A stretch of 64,000 nucleotides of DNA from an uncultured Bacteroidales bacterium (GCA_947593515.1 CANQDQ010000002.1:179471-243470), one strand, 5' to 3'. Counted from the first letter of the stretch, positions 37,408 through 46,042 are shown. The notes: generated by a model from the sequence alone, not told the origin. Program-made: numbers and translations.

Positions 37408-37419
37408 AATCGAGAGGAT

Positions 37420-38175
37420 ATGAATGATATTGTCAAACCCGAAAATCTCGTTTACAGCAAACCGCGTCTGATGAACGACAATCCCATGCACTACTGTCCG
37501 GGTTGCAGCCACGGCGTAGTACACAAACTTATCGCCGAAGTCATCGACGAAATGGGAATGGAAGAAAACACGATAGGCATCGCACCCGTAGGTTGCGCCG
37601 TATTTGCCTACAACTATATCGACATCGACTGGGAAGAGGCGGCACACGGACGTGCGCCCGCCATAGCTACCGCCATCAAACGGCTGAATCCCGACAAAAT
37701 GGTCTTCACCTATCAGGGCGACGGCGACCTTGCCGCTATCGGCACCGCCGAAACGATACACGCCTGCAATCGCGGCGAAAATATCGTTATCGTATTCATA
37801 AACAACGCTATATACGGCATGACGGGCGGACAAATGGCGCCGACCACGCTCGAAGGAATGGTTACGGCTACCTGCCCTTACGGTCGCAACGTGGAGCTTT
37901 ACGGCTATCCATTGAAAATATCGGATCTCGTAGTAAAACTCGACGGCGCCTGCTACGTTACCCGTCAAAGCGTGGAAACGGCTGCTGCCGTGAAAAAAGC
38001 GAAAAAAGCCCTGCGGCACGCCTTTGAAAATTCGATGGCGAAGAAAGGCACTTCGTTGGTCGAATTTGTATCGACGTGTGTTTCAGGGTGGAAAATGTCG
38101 CCCGAAAACGCCAACAAGTGGCTGCAAGAAAATATGTTTGCCAAATATCCGTTGGGCGACTTGAAAAACGTATAA
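37420..38175 (+). CDS. korB: 2-oxoacid:ferredoxin oxidoreductase beta subunit (TPP-binding)
   Basis: A 251-residue subunit with the thiamine diphosphate motif GDGDLAAIGTAETIHACNRGENI (GDG to N) and the iron-sulfur/TPP region HYCPGCSHGVVHKL and NNAIYGMTGGQ. It binds TPP and forms the active site with KorA. It lies between the alpha and gamma genes in a tight operon. Confidence 0.94.
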   Translation: MNDIVKPENLVYSKPRLMNDNPMHYCPGCSHGVVHKLIAEVIDEMGMEENTIGIAPVGCAVFAYNYIDIDWEEAAHGRAPAIATAIKRLNPDKMVFTYQGDGDLAAIGTAETIHACNRGENIVIVFINNAIYGMTGGQMAPTTLEGMVTATCPYGRNVELYGYPLKISDLVVKLDGACYVTRQSVETAAAVKKAKKALRHAFENSMAKKGTSLVEFVSTCVSGWKMSPENANKWLQENMFAKYPLGDLKNV

Positions 38176-38194
38176 CAACCCAAACCTTATTCCG

Positions 38195-38737
38195 ATGAAA
38201 GAAGAAATCATTATAGCAGGATTCGGCGGACAGGGCGTCCTCTCTATGGGTAAAATTCTCGCCTATTCGGGACTTATGGAAGACAAAGAGGTTACATGGA
38301 TGCCTTCGTACGGACCGGAACAACGCGGCGGCACCGCCAATGTTACCGTCATTTTGAGCGACGAGCGCATCAGTTCGCCCGTACTCAACGCCTTCGACAC
38401 CGCCATTATTCTGAACCAGCCCTCGCTCGAAAAATTCGAGAGCAAAGTGAAACCGGGCGGAACGCTCATTTACGACGGATACGGCATACACCACGCCCCC
38501 TCGCGCACCGATATAAATATCTATTGCATCGATGCCATGGACGCCGCCACCGAAATGAAAAATGCAAAGGCTTTCAATATGCTCGTGCTGGGCGGACTGC
38601 TGAAAATCAAACCGATAGTAACGCTTGACAGCGTACTGAAAGGTTTGAAAAAATCGCTGCCCGAACGCCACCATCACTTGATACCGATGAACGAACAAGC
38701 CATACTCAAAGGTATGGAGTTGATACGCAAAATGTAA
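38195..38737 (+). CDS. korC: 2-oxoacid:ferredoxin oxidoreductase gamma subunit
   Basis: A 180-residue subunit of the POR/KOR gamma family (IAGFGGQGVLSMGKILAYSG at the N-terminus, SYGPEQRGGTANVTVILSD). The gamma subunit binds CoA and closes the complex. It is the last kor gene and is followed only 4 bases later by mtnN, so the nucleosidase and luxS may share the transcript. Confidence 0.93.
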   Translation: MKEEIIIAGFGGQGVLSMGKILAYSGLMEDKEVTWMPSYGPEQRGGTANVTVILSDERISSPVLNAFDTAIILNQPSLEKFESKVKPGGTLIYDGYGIHHAPSRTDINIYCIDAMDAATEMKNAKAFNMLVLGGLLKIKPIVTLDSVLKGLKKSLPERHHHLIPMNEQAILKGMELIRKM

Positions 38738-38741
38738 GCGC

Positions 38742-39428
38742 ATGAAAATCGGAATCATCGTTGCCATGTCGTCCGAACTTGCCTGCATACGGGCATTGCT
38801 TCATGACGGGAAAGAAGAACGATTCGGAAACGAAACATTCTTTACGGGAACGAACGGCACCCACCGATTGATACTCACCCAAAGCGGCATCGGCAAAGTG
38901 AACGCCGCCCTGCACGCGCAAACGCTTATACGGCGTTTTGAGCCCGACTGCATCATCAATACGGGTGTGGCAGGGGGCATCGATGCCTCGCTGCGCGTGT
39001 TCGACACGGTTATCGGCAGCGAGGTGGTGTATCACGACGCATGGTTCGGCGAGGGAAACGCTATCGGACAGATACAGGGGCTTCCTCCCCGCTTCGACGC
39101 CGACAAAGAGCTGTTGCGCAAAGTGCAGGCGGCTACCGCCGGAAACGAGCGTATATATAGCGGACTGATATGCAGCGGCGACCGTTTCATTACCGACCGG
39201 ACAGAACTGGAAAGCATCAAACGGAATTTTCCCGAAGGGCTGGCGGTCGATATGGAATCGGCGGCAATCGCTCAAACCTGCTACCTGCTCGACACGCCGT
39301 TTATCAGCCTGCGCATCATCAGCGATACGCCCGGCGTGGAAAATCATTTCGATCAGTACAACGATTTTTGGGAGAAAGCTCCGGAACAGTCATTTTCGGT
39401 TATTCGCCGGATTATAAATAATATATAA
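38742..39428 (+). CDS. mtnN: 5'-methylthioadenosine/S-adenosylhomocysteine nucleosidase
   Basis: A 228-residue protein with MKIGIIVAMSSELACI, NTGVAGGIDAS and the substrate-binding VDMESAAIAQTCYL block of MtnN/Pfs. It cleaves S-adenosylhomocysteine to S-ribosylhomocysteine and adenine, and also cleaves methylthioadenosine. It starts 4 bases after korC and ends 9 bases before luxS, whose substrate it makes. Confidence 0.94.
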   Translation: MKIGIIVAMSSELACIRALLHDGKEERFGNETFFTGTNGTHRLILTQSGIGKVNAALHAQTLIRRFEPDCIINTGVAGGIDASLRVFDTVIGSEVVYHDAWFGEGNAIGQIQGLPPRFDADKELLRKVQAATAGNERIYSGLICSGDRFITDRTELESIKRNFPEGLAVDMESAAIAQTCYLLDTPFISLRIISDTPGVENHFDQYNDFWEKAPEQSFSVIRRIINNI

Positions 39429-39437
39429 CGCTCTTTT

Positions 39438-39926
39438 ATGAAAAAAATTCCGAGTTTCACCATCGACCACCTGCACCTGTTGCGCGGCATCTATGTGTCG
39501 CGTAAAGATTATATCGGCGACGAAGTGGTAACGACATTCGACATACGCATGAAAGAGCCGAACCGCGAACCGGCTTTGGGGTACGGCGCCCTGCACACGA
39601 TAGAGCATCTTGCCGCCACCTACCTGCGCAACCACCCCGTGTATGCCGACCGCATCGTCTTCTGGGGTCCGATGGGCTGCTGCACGGGCAACTATTTTCT
39701 GATGCGCGGCGATTTGAAATCGAGCGACATCGTCGAACTTATGCGCGAGACATTTCGTTTTATCCGCGACTTCGAGGGCGAAGTGCCCGGCGCCGCTCCG
39801 CAAGACTGCGGCAACTACCTGCTGCACGACCTGCCTATGGCGAAATACGAAGCCGACAAATACCTGCGGGAGGTGCTCGACGTACTGACGGAAGCGAACC
39901 TGAATTATCCCGCGCAAAAAGCATAA
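39438..39926 (+). CDS. luxS: S-ribosylhomocysteine lyase
   Basis: A 162-residue protein with the iron-binding [14 protein letters not shown] (HxxEH), the active cysteine block [11 protein letters not shown] and the third metal ligand in [11 protein letters not shown]. LuxS splits S-ribosylhomocysteine into homocysteine and DPD, the precursor of autoinducer AI-2. With mtnN it forms the complete two-step activated methyl cycle branch. The length agrees with the usual 150-170 residues. Confidence 0.96.
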   Translation: MKKIPSFTIDHLHLLRGIYVSRKDYIGDEVVTTFDIRMKEPNREPALGYGALHTIEHLAATYLRNHPVYADRIVFWGPMGCCTGNYFLMRGDLKSSDIVELMRETFRFIRDFEGEVPGAAPQDCGNYLLHDLPMAKYEADKYLREVLDVLTEANLNYPAQKA

Positions 39927-39929
39927 CGT

Positions 39930-40169
39930 ATGGAAAAAGATAAGGAAAATCACGACAGCGACAAAATCGTAGTATATAGCGGTTACAATACGCTTTCCGA
40001 AGCCTACGAGGCGCGCAATATACTCGAATCGTGCGGCATACCCTGTTTTATATCCAACGAAAATATGGCGACGGTATATCCGATGTTCGACTCGAATGTG
40101 GGCGGCGTGCGCCTGCATCTGTTTGAAAAAGATTTGGCACGCGCCCGCGAAATATTGCAAAAGCCGTAA
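39930..40169 (+). CDS. DUF2007 domain protein
   Basis: A 79-residue protein: IVVYSGYNTLSEAYEARNILESCGIPCFISNEN, then VGGVRLHLFEKDLARAREIL. This matches the DUF2007 ('putative signal transducing protein') fold, a small ferredoxin-like domain with conserved ExxxL and G-I-x-C positions. Biochemical function is unknown. It starts 3 bases after luxS, so it is probably in the same operon. Confidence 0.8.
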   Translation: MEKDKENHDSDKIVVYSGYNTLSEAYEARNILESCGIPCFISNENMATVYPMFDSNVGGVRLHLFEKDLARAREILQKP

Positions 40170-40190
40170 CCCGTTTGTAGAAAACAGCCC

Positions 40191-40592
40191 ATGCCACAAC
40201 TCCTCCCTTCGAAACATACGGCTCTGCAATTCAGTAAATTCGCCATCGTCGGCGTGTCCAACACGCTCATTTCGCTGGCGGTATTTTATTTACTGTACAA
40301 TCTCTTTTCCGTCGGTTACACGGCAGCTAACCTTCTCAGCTACATTGCTGGCGTCATCAACAGTTTCGTATGGAACAAGTTATGGGTGTTCCGCGCCAAA
40401 GAGGGAAACGTCTTGCGGGAAGCCATTTTGTTTCTGTTCGTATTTGCCGTAAGTTACGGCGTGCAATACGGCGTGCTGCATCTTTTGGTAGAGTATTACG
40501 GCATCAATCCCAACTGGGCGCAGCTGCCGGCAATGGTCGTTTACACCGTTGTCAATTATGTGTTAAACCGCGTTCTTACGTTCAAGAAATAA
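40191..40592 (+). CDS. GtrA family membrane protein
   Basis: A 133-residue protein with four membrane helices and the GtrA signatures FSKFAIVGVSNTLIS, NSFVWNKLWVF and VNYVLNRVLTFKK. GtrA proteins are thought to help flip polyprenyl-phosphate-linked sugars across the inner membrane. The GT39 glycosyltransferase gene starts 10 bases later, so the two probably work together on a periplasmic glycosylation. Confidence 0.9.
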   Translation: MPQLLPSKHTALQFSKFAIVGVSNTLISLAVFYLLYNLFSVGYTAANLLSYIAGVINSFVWNKLWVFRAKEGNVLREAILFLFVFAVSYGVQYGVLHLLVEYYGINPNWAQLPAMVVYTVVNYVLNRVLTFKK

Positions 40593-40602
40593 CCGCCCCG
40601 CC

Positions 40603-42306
40603 ATGAAACCTACTTCCCGAAATCTGCTGCTCGTCCTACTGCTTCTGATATGCGCCGGTACATTATTGACTATCATCGGATTGACGCATTTTCACACCAA
40701 AGGTGAACCCCGCGAAGCCATTGTGGCGGTAAGCATGATGCAGACGGATAATTGGGTGCTGCCCGAAAACAACGGCGGCGACATAGCCTATAAACCGCCG
40801 ATGTTTCATTGGCTGATAGCTGCAACGTCTGTGATATTCAACGGCGGAACGGTCAATGAATATACCGCCCGTTTTCCGTCGGCATTGGCGGCTATCGCCA
40901 TCGCCATAACGATGTTTTTGTTCTACTCCAAACGCACGAACAACAACCATACGGCATTTCTTTCCGCACTGCTGTTTTTGTCGGCATTCGAGGTGCATCG
41001 CGGTGCGACGGCAGCCCGTGTCGATATGGTGCTCACGGCATTTATCGTGCTGGCGCTCTTTGCGTTGTACCGCTGGTACGAAAAAGGGGCAAAAGGTTTT
41101 CCGCTGTGGGCGGTTTTATGCATGAGTGCGGCGACGCTCACCAAAGGTCCGGTAGGCATCGTATTGCCCTGTTTGGTTACCGGCGTGTTCATGCTGTTGC
41201 GACGGGAGCCGTTTTGGCGGACGTGCGGCAAGTTCGTCGTCATCGCCGTGGCGTCCTGCATACTGCCCGCCGTGTGGTATTACGCCGCTTACCGACAGGG
41301 CGGTGAAAATTTCATCGCGCTGGTCGTCGAAGAAAATTTCGGTCGCTTCACCGGCACCATGTCGTATAAGTCGCACGATGCGCCGCCGTTCTATTACCTC
41401 TACATCACGCTGGCAGGATTTCTGCCGTGGACGCTCTTGGTGCTGTTTTCGCTTTTCGCACTCCCCTATTCCCGTCTGAAAATAAAAGGGGGAAGCATCT
41501 TCAAAGCGATAAAGGAGAAAATCGACCGAATGGATGCCGTCCGGCTTTTTTCGGCAACAGCCATTCTCATCATTCTCTTTTTCTACCTAATACCCGAGAG
41601 CAAACGCTCGGTATATATCCTGCCCGTCTATCCGTTCATCGCCTATTTTCTGGCGGAATACATGGGCTATTTGGCAACCTGTCATCGGAACGTATGGCGG
41701 GCTTTCGGCATCGTACTCTCGACGTTGGCAGGCATCTTTGCCGTGCTGTTCGTGGCGTTGAAATGCGGTTGGGGCACCGAGCTGCTCCCGGCCGATTTAC
41801 GGCCGTACATAGTCGCGTCGTGGAATTTTTGGGACGTTGTCTGCCTGCTCGTTCTGGTGATATTTATATACGGTCTGTTCAAAAGCAAGGATATACAATC
41901 GAGCCGCAACCGTTACGCCTATTCGGCAATCGCGCTCTTTTTCTGGCTGCAAATCATCGCCGACACCGCCGTACTGCCCGACATTCTGAATGTGAAATCG
42001 GATTACACGCTGGCGCAGAAAGTGAAAGAAACGGTACCGCAGGGAAATATCTATTCGTATGTGAGCGTCCCGATGCTGCACTTCTTCGTCATCAATTTCT
42101 ACACGGACAACCGCGTCGTCATGTTCGAGACCGAGCAACCCGACGAAGGCTATCTCTTGGTGGGCAAGGGCGATTTCGCCTATATCCTCTCCCGCTATGC
42201 CGGCGACTACCGTTTCGAGGAGATGTGGGAAAGCGAGCGTCGGGGAAATGACATTCGCGACATTGTTTGTATGTACCGATTCCGTCGGGAAAAAGAAACC
42301 GAATGA
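40603..42306 (+). CDS. GT39/ArnT-type membrane glycosyltransferase
   Basis: A 567-residue protein with 10-13 membrane helices. The N-terminal catalytic loop HFHTKGEPREAIVAVSMMQT (acidic residue after TM1) and the PPMFHWLIA block fit the dolichyl-phosphate-mannose/ArnT superfamily. These enzymes use a polyprenyl-phosphate sugar donor to glycosylate lipid A, protein or other acceptors in the periplasm. It forms a pair with GtrA; the last bases overlap topB by four (ATGA at 42303-42306). The sugar and acceptor are unknown. Confidence 0.9.
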   Translation: MKPTSRNLLLVLLLLICAGTLLTIIGLTHFHTKGEPREAIVAVSMMQTDNWVLPENNGGDIAYKPPMFHWLIAATSVIFNGGTVNEYTARFPSALAAIAIAITMFLFYSKRTNNNHTAFLSALLFLSAFEVHRGATAARVDMVLTAFIVLALFALYRWYEKGAKGFPLWAVLCMSAATLTKGPVGIVLPCLVTGVFMLLRREPFWRTCGKFVVIAVASCILPAVWYYAAYRQGGENFIALVVEENFGRFTGTMSYKSHDAPPFYYLYITLAGFLPWTLLVLFSLFALPYSRLKIKGGSIFKAIKEKIDRMDAVRLFSATAILIILFFYLIPESKRSVYILPVYPFIAYFLAEYMGYLATCHRNVWRAFGIVLSTLAGIFAVLFVALKCGWGTELLPADLRPYIVASWNFWDVVCLLVLVIFIYGLFKSKDIQSSRNRYAYSAIALFFWLQIIADTAVLPDILNVKSDYTLAQKVKETVPQGNIYSYVSVPMLHFFVINFYTDNRVVMFETEQPDEGYLLVGKGDFAYILSRYAGDYRFEEMWESERRGNDIRDIVCMYRFRREKETE

Positions 42307-44357
42307 AAGTCTGCATCGCCGAAAAACCGAGTGTCGCCAAAGACATCGCCGAAGTGCTCGGCGCGAAAGCCCGCCGCGACGGCTATTTCGAGGGAAACGG
42401 CTACTGCGTAACGTGGACTTTCGGACACCTCTGTTCGCTCAAAGAGCCGCACGAATACACTCCGCAATGGAAGCAGTGGTCGCTTGCCGACCTGCCCATG
42501 ATTCCGCCCCGTTTCGGCATCAAACTCATCGACGACAAAGGCATCGAAAAACAGTTCGGCGTCATCGAAACCCTGATAAGTAAAGCCGATGCCGTCATCA
42601 ACTGCGGCGATGCCGGACAGGAGGGCGAATTGATACAGCGCTGGGTCATGCAGAAAGCCTCCTGCCGCTGCCCCGTATATCGCTTGTGGATTTCGTCGCT
42701 GACGGAGGAGGCGATACGCGAGGGATTCGACAACCTGAAAAAACAGGAAGAATTTACGCTCCTTTACGAAGCCGGACTGTCGCGCGCTATCGGCGACTGG
42801 CTGCTGGGCATGAACGCCACGCGCCTCTACACGTTGAAGTACGGACAGCGGCGCCAGATACTCTCTATCGGACGGGTGCAGACACCCACGCTCGCCCTTA
42901 TCGTGAATCGGCAGCGCGAAATCGAACAGTTCGTGCCGCAGCCCTATTGGGAGTTGAAGACGGTGTATCGCGACACCGTTTTCTCGGTAACGAGCGGACG
43001 TTTCGACAGCGTGGACGAAGGCAACAAAAAGCTCGCCGAGATAGAGAACGCCCCTTTCACCGTTACCGACGTTACCCGCAAAGAAGGGAAAGAGTTTGCG
43101 CCCCGCCTGTTCGACCTCACCTCGCTGCAAGTCGAGTGCAACAAAAAATTCGCCTTTTCGGCAGACGAAACCCTGCGCCTCATACAGGCGTTGTACGAAA
43201 AAAAGGTTACCACCTACCCGCGCGTCGATACCACCTATTTGAGCGACGACATCTACCCCAAGTGCGCCGGCATATTGCAGGCGGTGGCATCGCAGGCGGT
43301 CTATACGCCGCTGGTCGGCGCGCTCCGGCTCGACAAACTGCCCAAGACGAAAAAAGTGTTCGACAACAGCAAGGTTACCGACCACCACGCCATCATACCG
43401 ACGAATGTGCGTCCGCTCAATCTGTCGGACATGGAGCGGAAAGTCTACGACCTCGTCGCCCGCCGCTTCATCGCCGCTTTCTACCCCGACTGCCAAATCG
43501 CCACGACCACCGTGTCGGGCGACGTCAATGGCGTGGCATTCAAGACTTCGGGCAAAGAGATTCTCGTCGCGGGCTGGCGTGCCGTGTTCGACAAAGAACA
43601 AAACGACGACGCGGCGGGAAAAGAGGAGAACGGCGACGGCGTACTCCCGCCTTTCGTCAAAGGTGAAAGCGGCGCACACACGCCCACCCTCTCCGAGAAA
43701 TGGACGCAGCCGCCCAAACTCTACACCGAAGCCACCCTGCTGCGCACCATGGAAACGGCGGGCAAATTGGTGGAAGACGAAAGCCTGCGCGACGCGCTGA
43801 AAGAGAACGGCATCGGGCGACCCTCCACGCGGGCGGCTATCATCGAAACGCTACTCAAACGCAACTACATACGCAAGGAGCGGAAAAATCTCTCCGCCAC
43901 CGCCACCGGCATGGAGCTCATCGACACGATACAGGAAGAGCTGTTGAAGTCGGCAGAGCTGACGGGTATTTGGGAAAACAAGCTGCGCCGCATCGAACGC
44001 GGCGAATACAAGGCAGCCGATTTCCTGTCGGAACTGAAAACGATGGTTACGCAGATTGTAAACGACGTGCGCAGCGACCGCACCCGCCGCGTCATCACCG
44101 TCGAAGAAAAGCCGGCGGAAACACCTGCCCCGAAAGAGAAAAAGAGCCGCAGCGCGACCGCAAAAACGGCAGATACCGCCGCACCGTTGCGCTGTCCGCT
44201 GTGCGGGAAAGGCACCGTGCTGAAAGGGAAAAGTGCCTACGGCTGCTCCGAGTGGAAAGCGGGGTGTACCTTCCGCCTGCCTTTCGACCGCTGCCCCGAA
44301 GATGCCGACGATAAGACCTTGCGTAAAATAGTGAAAACCATTCACCCTAACTCGTAA
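42303..44357 (+). CDS. topB: DNA topoisomerase III
   Basis: A 684-residue type IA topoisomerase. The TOPRIM start MKVCIAEKPSVAKDIAEVLG, the NCGDAGQEGELI acidic centre, LSIGRVQTPTLALIV and the active-site tyrosine block TYPRVDTTYLSDD are present. The C-terminus (about 625-665) has a Cys-rich zinc ribbon (RCPLCGKGTVLK, CSEWKAGC). TopB relaxes and decatenates DNA. The ATG at 42303 overlaps the GT39 stop. A topB copy in Bacteroidota can be chromosomal or carried by integrative elements; nothing mobile is seen around this one. Confidence 0.94.
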   Translation: MKVCIAEKPSVAKDIAEVLGAKARRDGYFEGNGYCVTWTFGHLCSLKEPHEYTPQWKQWSLADLPMIPPRFGIKLIDDKGIEKQFGVIETLISKADAVINCGDAGQEGELIQRWVMQKASCRCPVYRLWISSLTEEAIREGFDNLKKQEEFTLLYEAGLSRAIGDWLLGMNATRLYTLKYGQRRQILSIGRVQTPTLALIVNRQREIEQFVPQPYWELKTVYRDTVFSVTSGRFDSVDEGNKKLAEIENAPFTVTDVTRKEGKEFAPRLFDLTSLQVECNKKFAFSADETLRLIQALYEKKVTTYPRVDTTYLSDDIYPKCAGILQAVASQAVYTPLVGALRLDKLPKTKKVFDNSKVTDHHAIIPTNVRPLNLSDMERKVYDLVARRFIAAFYPDCQIATTTVSGDVNGVAFKTSGKEILVAGWRAVFDKEQNDDAAGKEENGDGVLPPFVKGESGAHTPTLSEKWTQPPKLYTEATLLRTMETAGKLVEDESLRDALKENGIGRPSTRAAIIETLLKRNYIRKERKNLSATATGMELIDTIQEELLKSAELTGIWENKLRRIERGEYKAADFLSELKTMVTQIVNDVRSDRTRRVITVEEKPAETPAPKEKKSRSATAKTADTAAPLRCPLCGKGTVLKGKSAYGCSEWKAGCTFRLPFDRCPEDADDKTLRKIVKTIHPNS

Positions 44358-44361
44358 AAAT

Positions 44362-44886
44362 ATGTCCGGAAATCCACAGGAACTTTTCCCGCTCGTCGAT
44401 GAAAGCGGCGCCGTCGTAGGCAGCGCCACGCGGCAGGAGTGCCACAACGGCAGCAAGCTGCTGCACCCCGTCGTGCATCTGCATCTCTTCAATATGCGGG
44501 GCGAACTCTATCTGCAAAAACGGGCAATGCACAAAGACATTCAGCCCGGCAAGTGGGACACCGCCGTAGGCGGACACGTCGATTACGGCGAAAGCATCGA
44601 AGCCGCCTTGCGGCGCGAGGCGCGCGAAGAATTAGGATTGACCGGCTTCGAGCCGCAATTCGTGCAGCGCTACATCTTCAAGTCGGCAATCGAAAAAGAG
44701 TTGATACACACCTTCCTCACCCGCTGCGACGCCACGCCCGTGCCCGATCGCGACGAAGTGGAATGCGGCAGATTCTGGTCGCTCGCCGAAATCGACGCCG
44801 CATTAGGTCAAGGCATCTTCACGCCCAACTTCGAGAACGAATACCGCACCGTACTCCTGCCCCACCTGCGCGCCGCCGAGCCGTAA
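44362..44886 (+). CDS. NUDIX hydrolase
   Basis: A 174-residue protein with the Nudix box GGHVDYGESIEAALRREAREELG (G-x5-E-x7-REUxEExGU). The rest resembles isopentenyl-diphosphate isomerase-like Nudix proteins (LFPLVDESGAVVGSATRQECH, LFNMRGELYLQKRA). It should hydrolyse a nucleoside diphosphate derivative or act as an isomerase; the substrate is unknown. It follows topB by 4 bases and is the last gene of this plus-strand string. Confidence 0.9.
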   Translation: MSGNPQELFPLVDESGAVVGSATRQECHNGSKLLHPVVHLHLFNMRGELYLQKRAMHKDIQPGKWDTAVGGHVDYGESIEAALRREAREELGLTGFEPQFVQRYIFKSAIEKELIHTFLTRCDATPVPDRDEVECGRFWSLAEIDAALGQGIFTPNFENEYRTVLLPHLRAAEP

Positions 44887-44962
44887 TCGGAAAACAACTG
44901 CACGATACACGCTTTTTCCGATTAGCCTCGTCGCATTTTATAAATGATTTATAATACCCGAC

Positions 44963-45000
44963 CACAAACAAAGCGGGGCGACCATACGTCGCCCCGCTGC
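44963..45000 (-). repeat. REP-like palindrome, copy 1 (terminator-like)
   Basis: Perfect 11-bp GC-rich arms (44972-44982 and 44988-44998) around a CATAC loop. Read on the minus strand the stem is followed by TTTGTTTGTGG, so it can terminate the minus-strand gene at 45057-45611. A second copy lies at 46001-46042 with the same left flank (CCACAAACAAAGCGGGGCGA) but the loop in the opposite orientation (GTATG). Confidence 0.8.
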
Positions 45001-45056
45001 AATGTAGCCAAGTCAACTACAAATTATTCCGCTATCTCTCGCCGCAAAAAAATAGA

Positions 45057-45611
45057 CTATAAATCTTCGCCATTTGCTTGATTGTATCCATTGTCATAGA
45101 ATAAGAGAATGCAATATGTTCCAGGTAAATACCCCTCAATTATCATAAACCAAACAAGTCTTTTGTCATAATCCGATGCCAAAAGTTGTTGGCAATAAAC
45201 GGCTTCATAACGTTTATTGTTTACACTCATTTCATATGATATATCCTCACTTTCAGGTATAGTAAAATCTTCCGATGATATATATTTAGGGTTATTGGCG
45301 AATTGGTTACAAAGATTGTTGAATCTTATTTTGATATTTGTTTCATCAATTTGATTTTTATCCACTACCATTATCCGGTAAACTTTATTGTTATTCGTTT
45401 TGACGAAGATATAAACGTCCTGTCCGTTAAATTCTCCCTCCAAATCAGAGACTTCACTTTTTTGAAATCCTTTTGCTTGGAGTTTCCGTATCATTTCGGT
45501 TTTACTCCCATCGACGGGAATCCCTAAAAATTGAGTAACCTCTTTCTCTTGCTGCGCATATACCGCTATCGCAAATGCGAGCAACATCGTAATCGACAGT
45601 AATTTTTTCAT
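45057..45611 (-). CDS. Secreted protein of unknown function
   Basis: A 184-residue protein. The ATG at 45611 gives a signal peptide (KKLLSITMLLAFAIAVYAQ), so it is exported to the periplasm or outer membrane. The mature part starts QEKEVTQFLGIPVDGSKTEMIRKLQAKGFQ, which resembles small Bacteroidota domains that compare two states of a peptide-like binding region, but I do not recognise a named family. It is more AT-rich than the housekeeping genes. It has a long leader containing a 122-nt hairpin and a terminator-like palindrome after its stop. Confidence 0.75.
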   Translation of the reverse strand: MKKLLSITMLLAFAIAVYAQQEKEVTQFLGIPVDGSKTEMIRKLQAKGFQKSEVSDLEGEFNGQDVYIFVKTNNNKVYRIMVVDKNQIDETNIKIRFNNLCNQFANNPKYISSEDFTIPESEDISYEMSVNNKRYEAVYCQQLLASDYDKRLVWFMIIEGYLPGTYCILLFYDNGYNQANGEDL

Positions 45612-45692
45612 GTCATTAAATTTTGTGTCCCCCAGCTGCCACAAGGACATTCATAGAATACAGCAAAAGCGTGGAACTGCAATGCCACGTCT
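45612..45692 (-). promoter_or_regulatory. Leader segment with second hairpin and motif shared with the LRR leader
   Basis: On the minus strand, CGTGG (45685-45689) can pair with CCACG (45670-45674). The same segment holds ACGCTTTTGC (45663-45672), TGGCAG (45636-45641) and GGGGG (45629-45633), similar in order to ACGCTCATGC, TGGCAG and GGGG in the LRR leader at 22802-22855. The 3' CCACGC could alternatively pair with GCGTGG of the long hairpin, giving mutually exclusive folds. Confidence 0.4.
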
Positions 45693-45814
45693 TAGTTTGA
45701 GGGTCGTAGGAAACCGTAGATACAGATATGGGGTATAGCAGTCCACGCTTATCGCGTGGAAGCCACTATGCTATCTTTGTATCTAATCTGAAAATTTCCT
45801 ACGTTTTCAAACTA
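45693..45814 (-). promoter_or_regulatory. 122-nt extended imperfect hairpin in the leader of the secreted-protein gene
   Basis: The two ends pair: TAGTTTGA (45693-45700) with TCAAACTA (45807-45814), GTAGGAAA (45706-45713) with TTTCCTAC (45795-45802), AGATACA (45718-45724) with its complement (45778-45784), GATA (45725-45728) with TATC (45772-45775), ATAG (45735-45738) with CTAT (45766-45769), and TCCACGC (45742-45748) with GCGTGGA (45754-45760) around a five-base loop. That is about 38 base pairs with small internal loops. It lies between a minus-strand promoter and the gene, so it would be transcribed as 5' UTR. Confidence 0.6.
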
Positions 45815-45877
45815 CAAGATAAGCATAACGCTTCTTTTTTCAATAATATGTCGGATAAAGCACCCTTTATCCGTTCA

Positions 45878-45885
45878 CAAAGATA
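45878..45885 (-). promoter_or_regulatory. -7 element upstream of the hairpin leader
   Basis: TATCTTTG on the minus strand; a TTTG (45900-45903) lies 14 bases upstream, a short spacing. Transcription would begin near 45870 and run through the long hairpin into 45611. Confidence 0.5.
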
Positions 45886-46000
45886 ATAAATTCCATAAAC
45901 AAAACGTGCGCAAAAGCCAAAATTTTGTTCTTGCCGAAAATAGACTGTTTCAATACGTCGAGTTTTTTCGTGCTTTTCACTTATCAATACTTTATACCGC

Positions 46001-46042
46001 CCACAAACAAAGCGGGGCGACGTATGGTCGCCCCGCTTTGTT
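46001..46042 (-). repeat. REP-like palindrome, copy 2 (terminator-like)
   Basis: Perfect 14-bp arms (46007-46020 and 46026-46039) around GTATG. Its core is the exact reverse complement of copy 1 at 44972-44998, while the flank to the left is the same. It lies just past the stop of the outer-membrane gene at 46077 and is T-rich on both outer sides, so it can terminate either strand. Confidence 0.8.

Noticed and set aside
45772-45779. Plus-strand promoter TATCTTTG inside the long hairpin
   Set aside because: It is part of the paired stem, has no -33 partner at the right distance and no plus-strand gene downstream.
45693-45814. Retron msr-msd region
   Set aside because: The long hairpin is suggestive, but no reverse transcriptase gene is near and the position fits a 5' leader.
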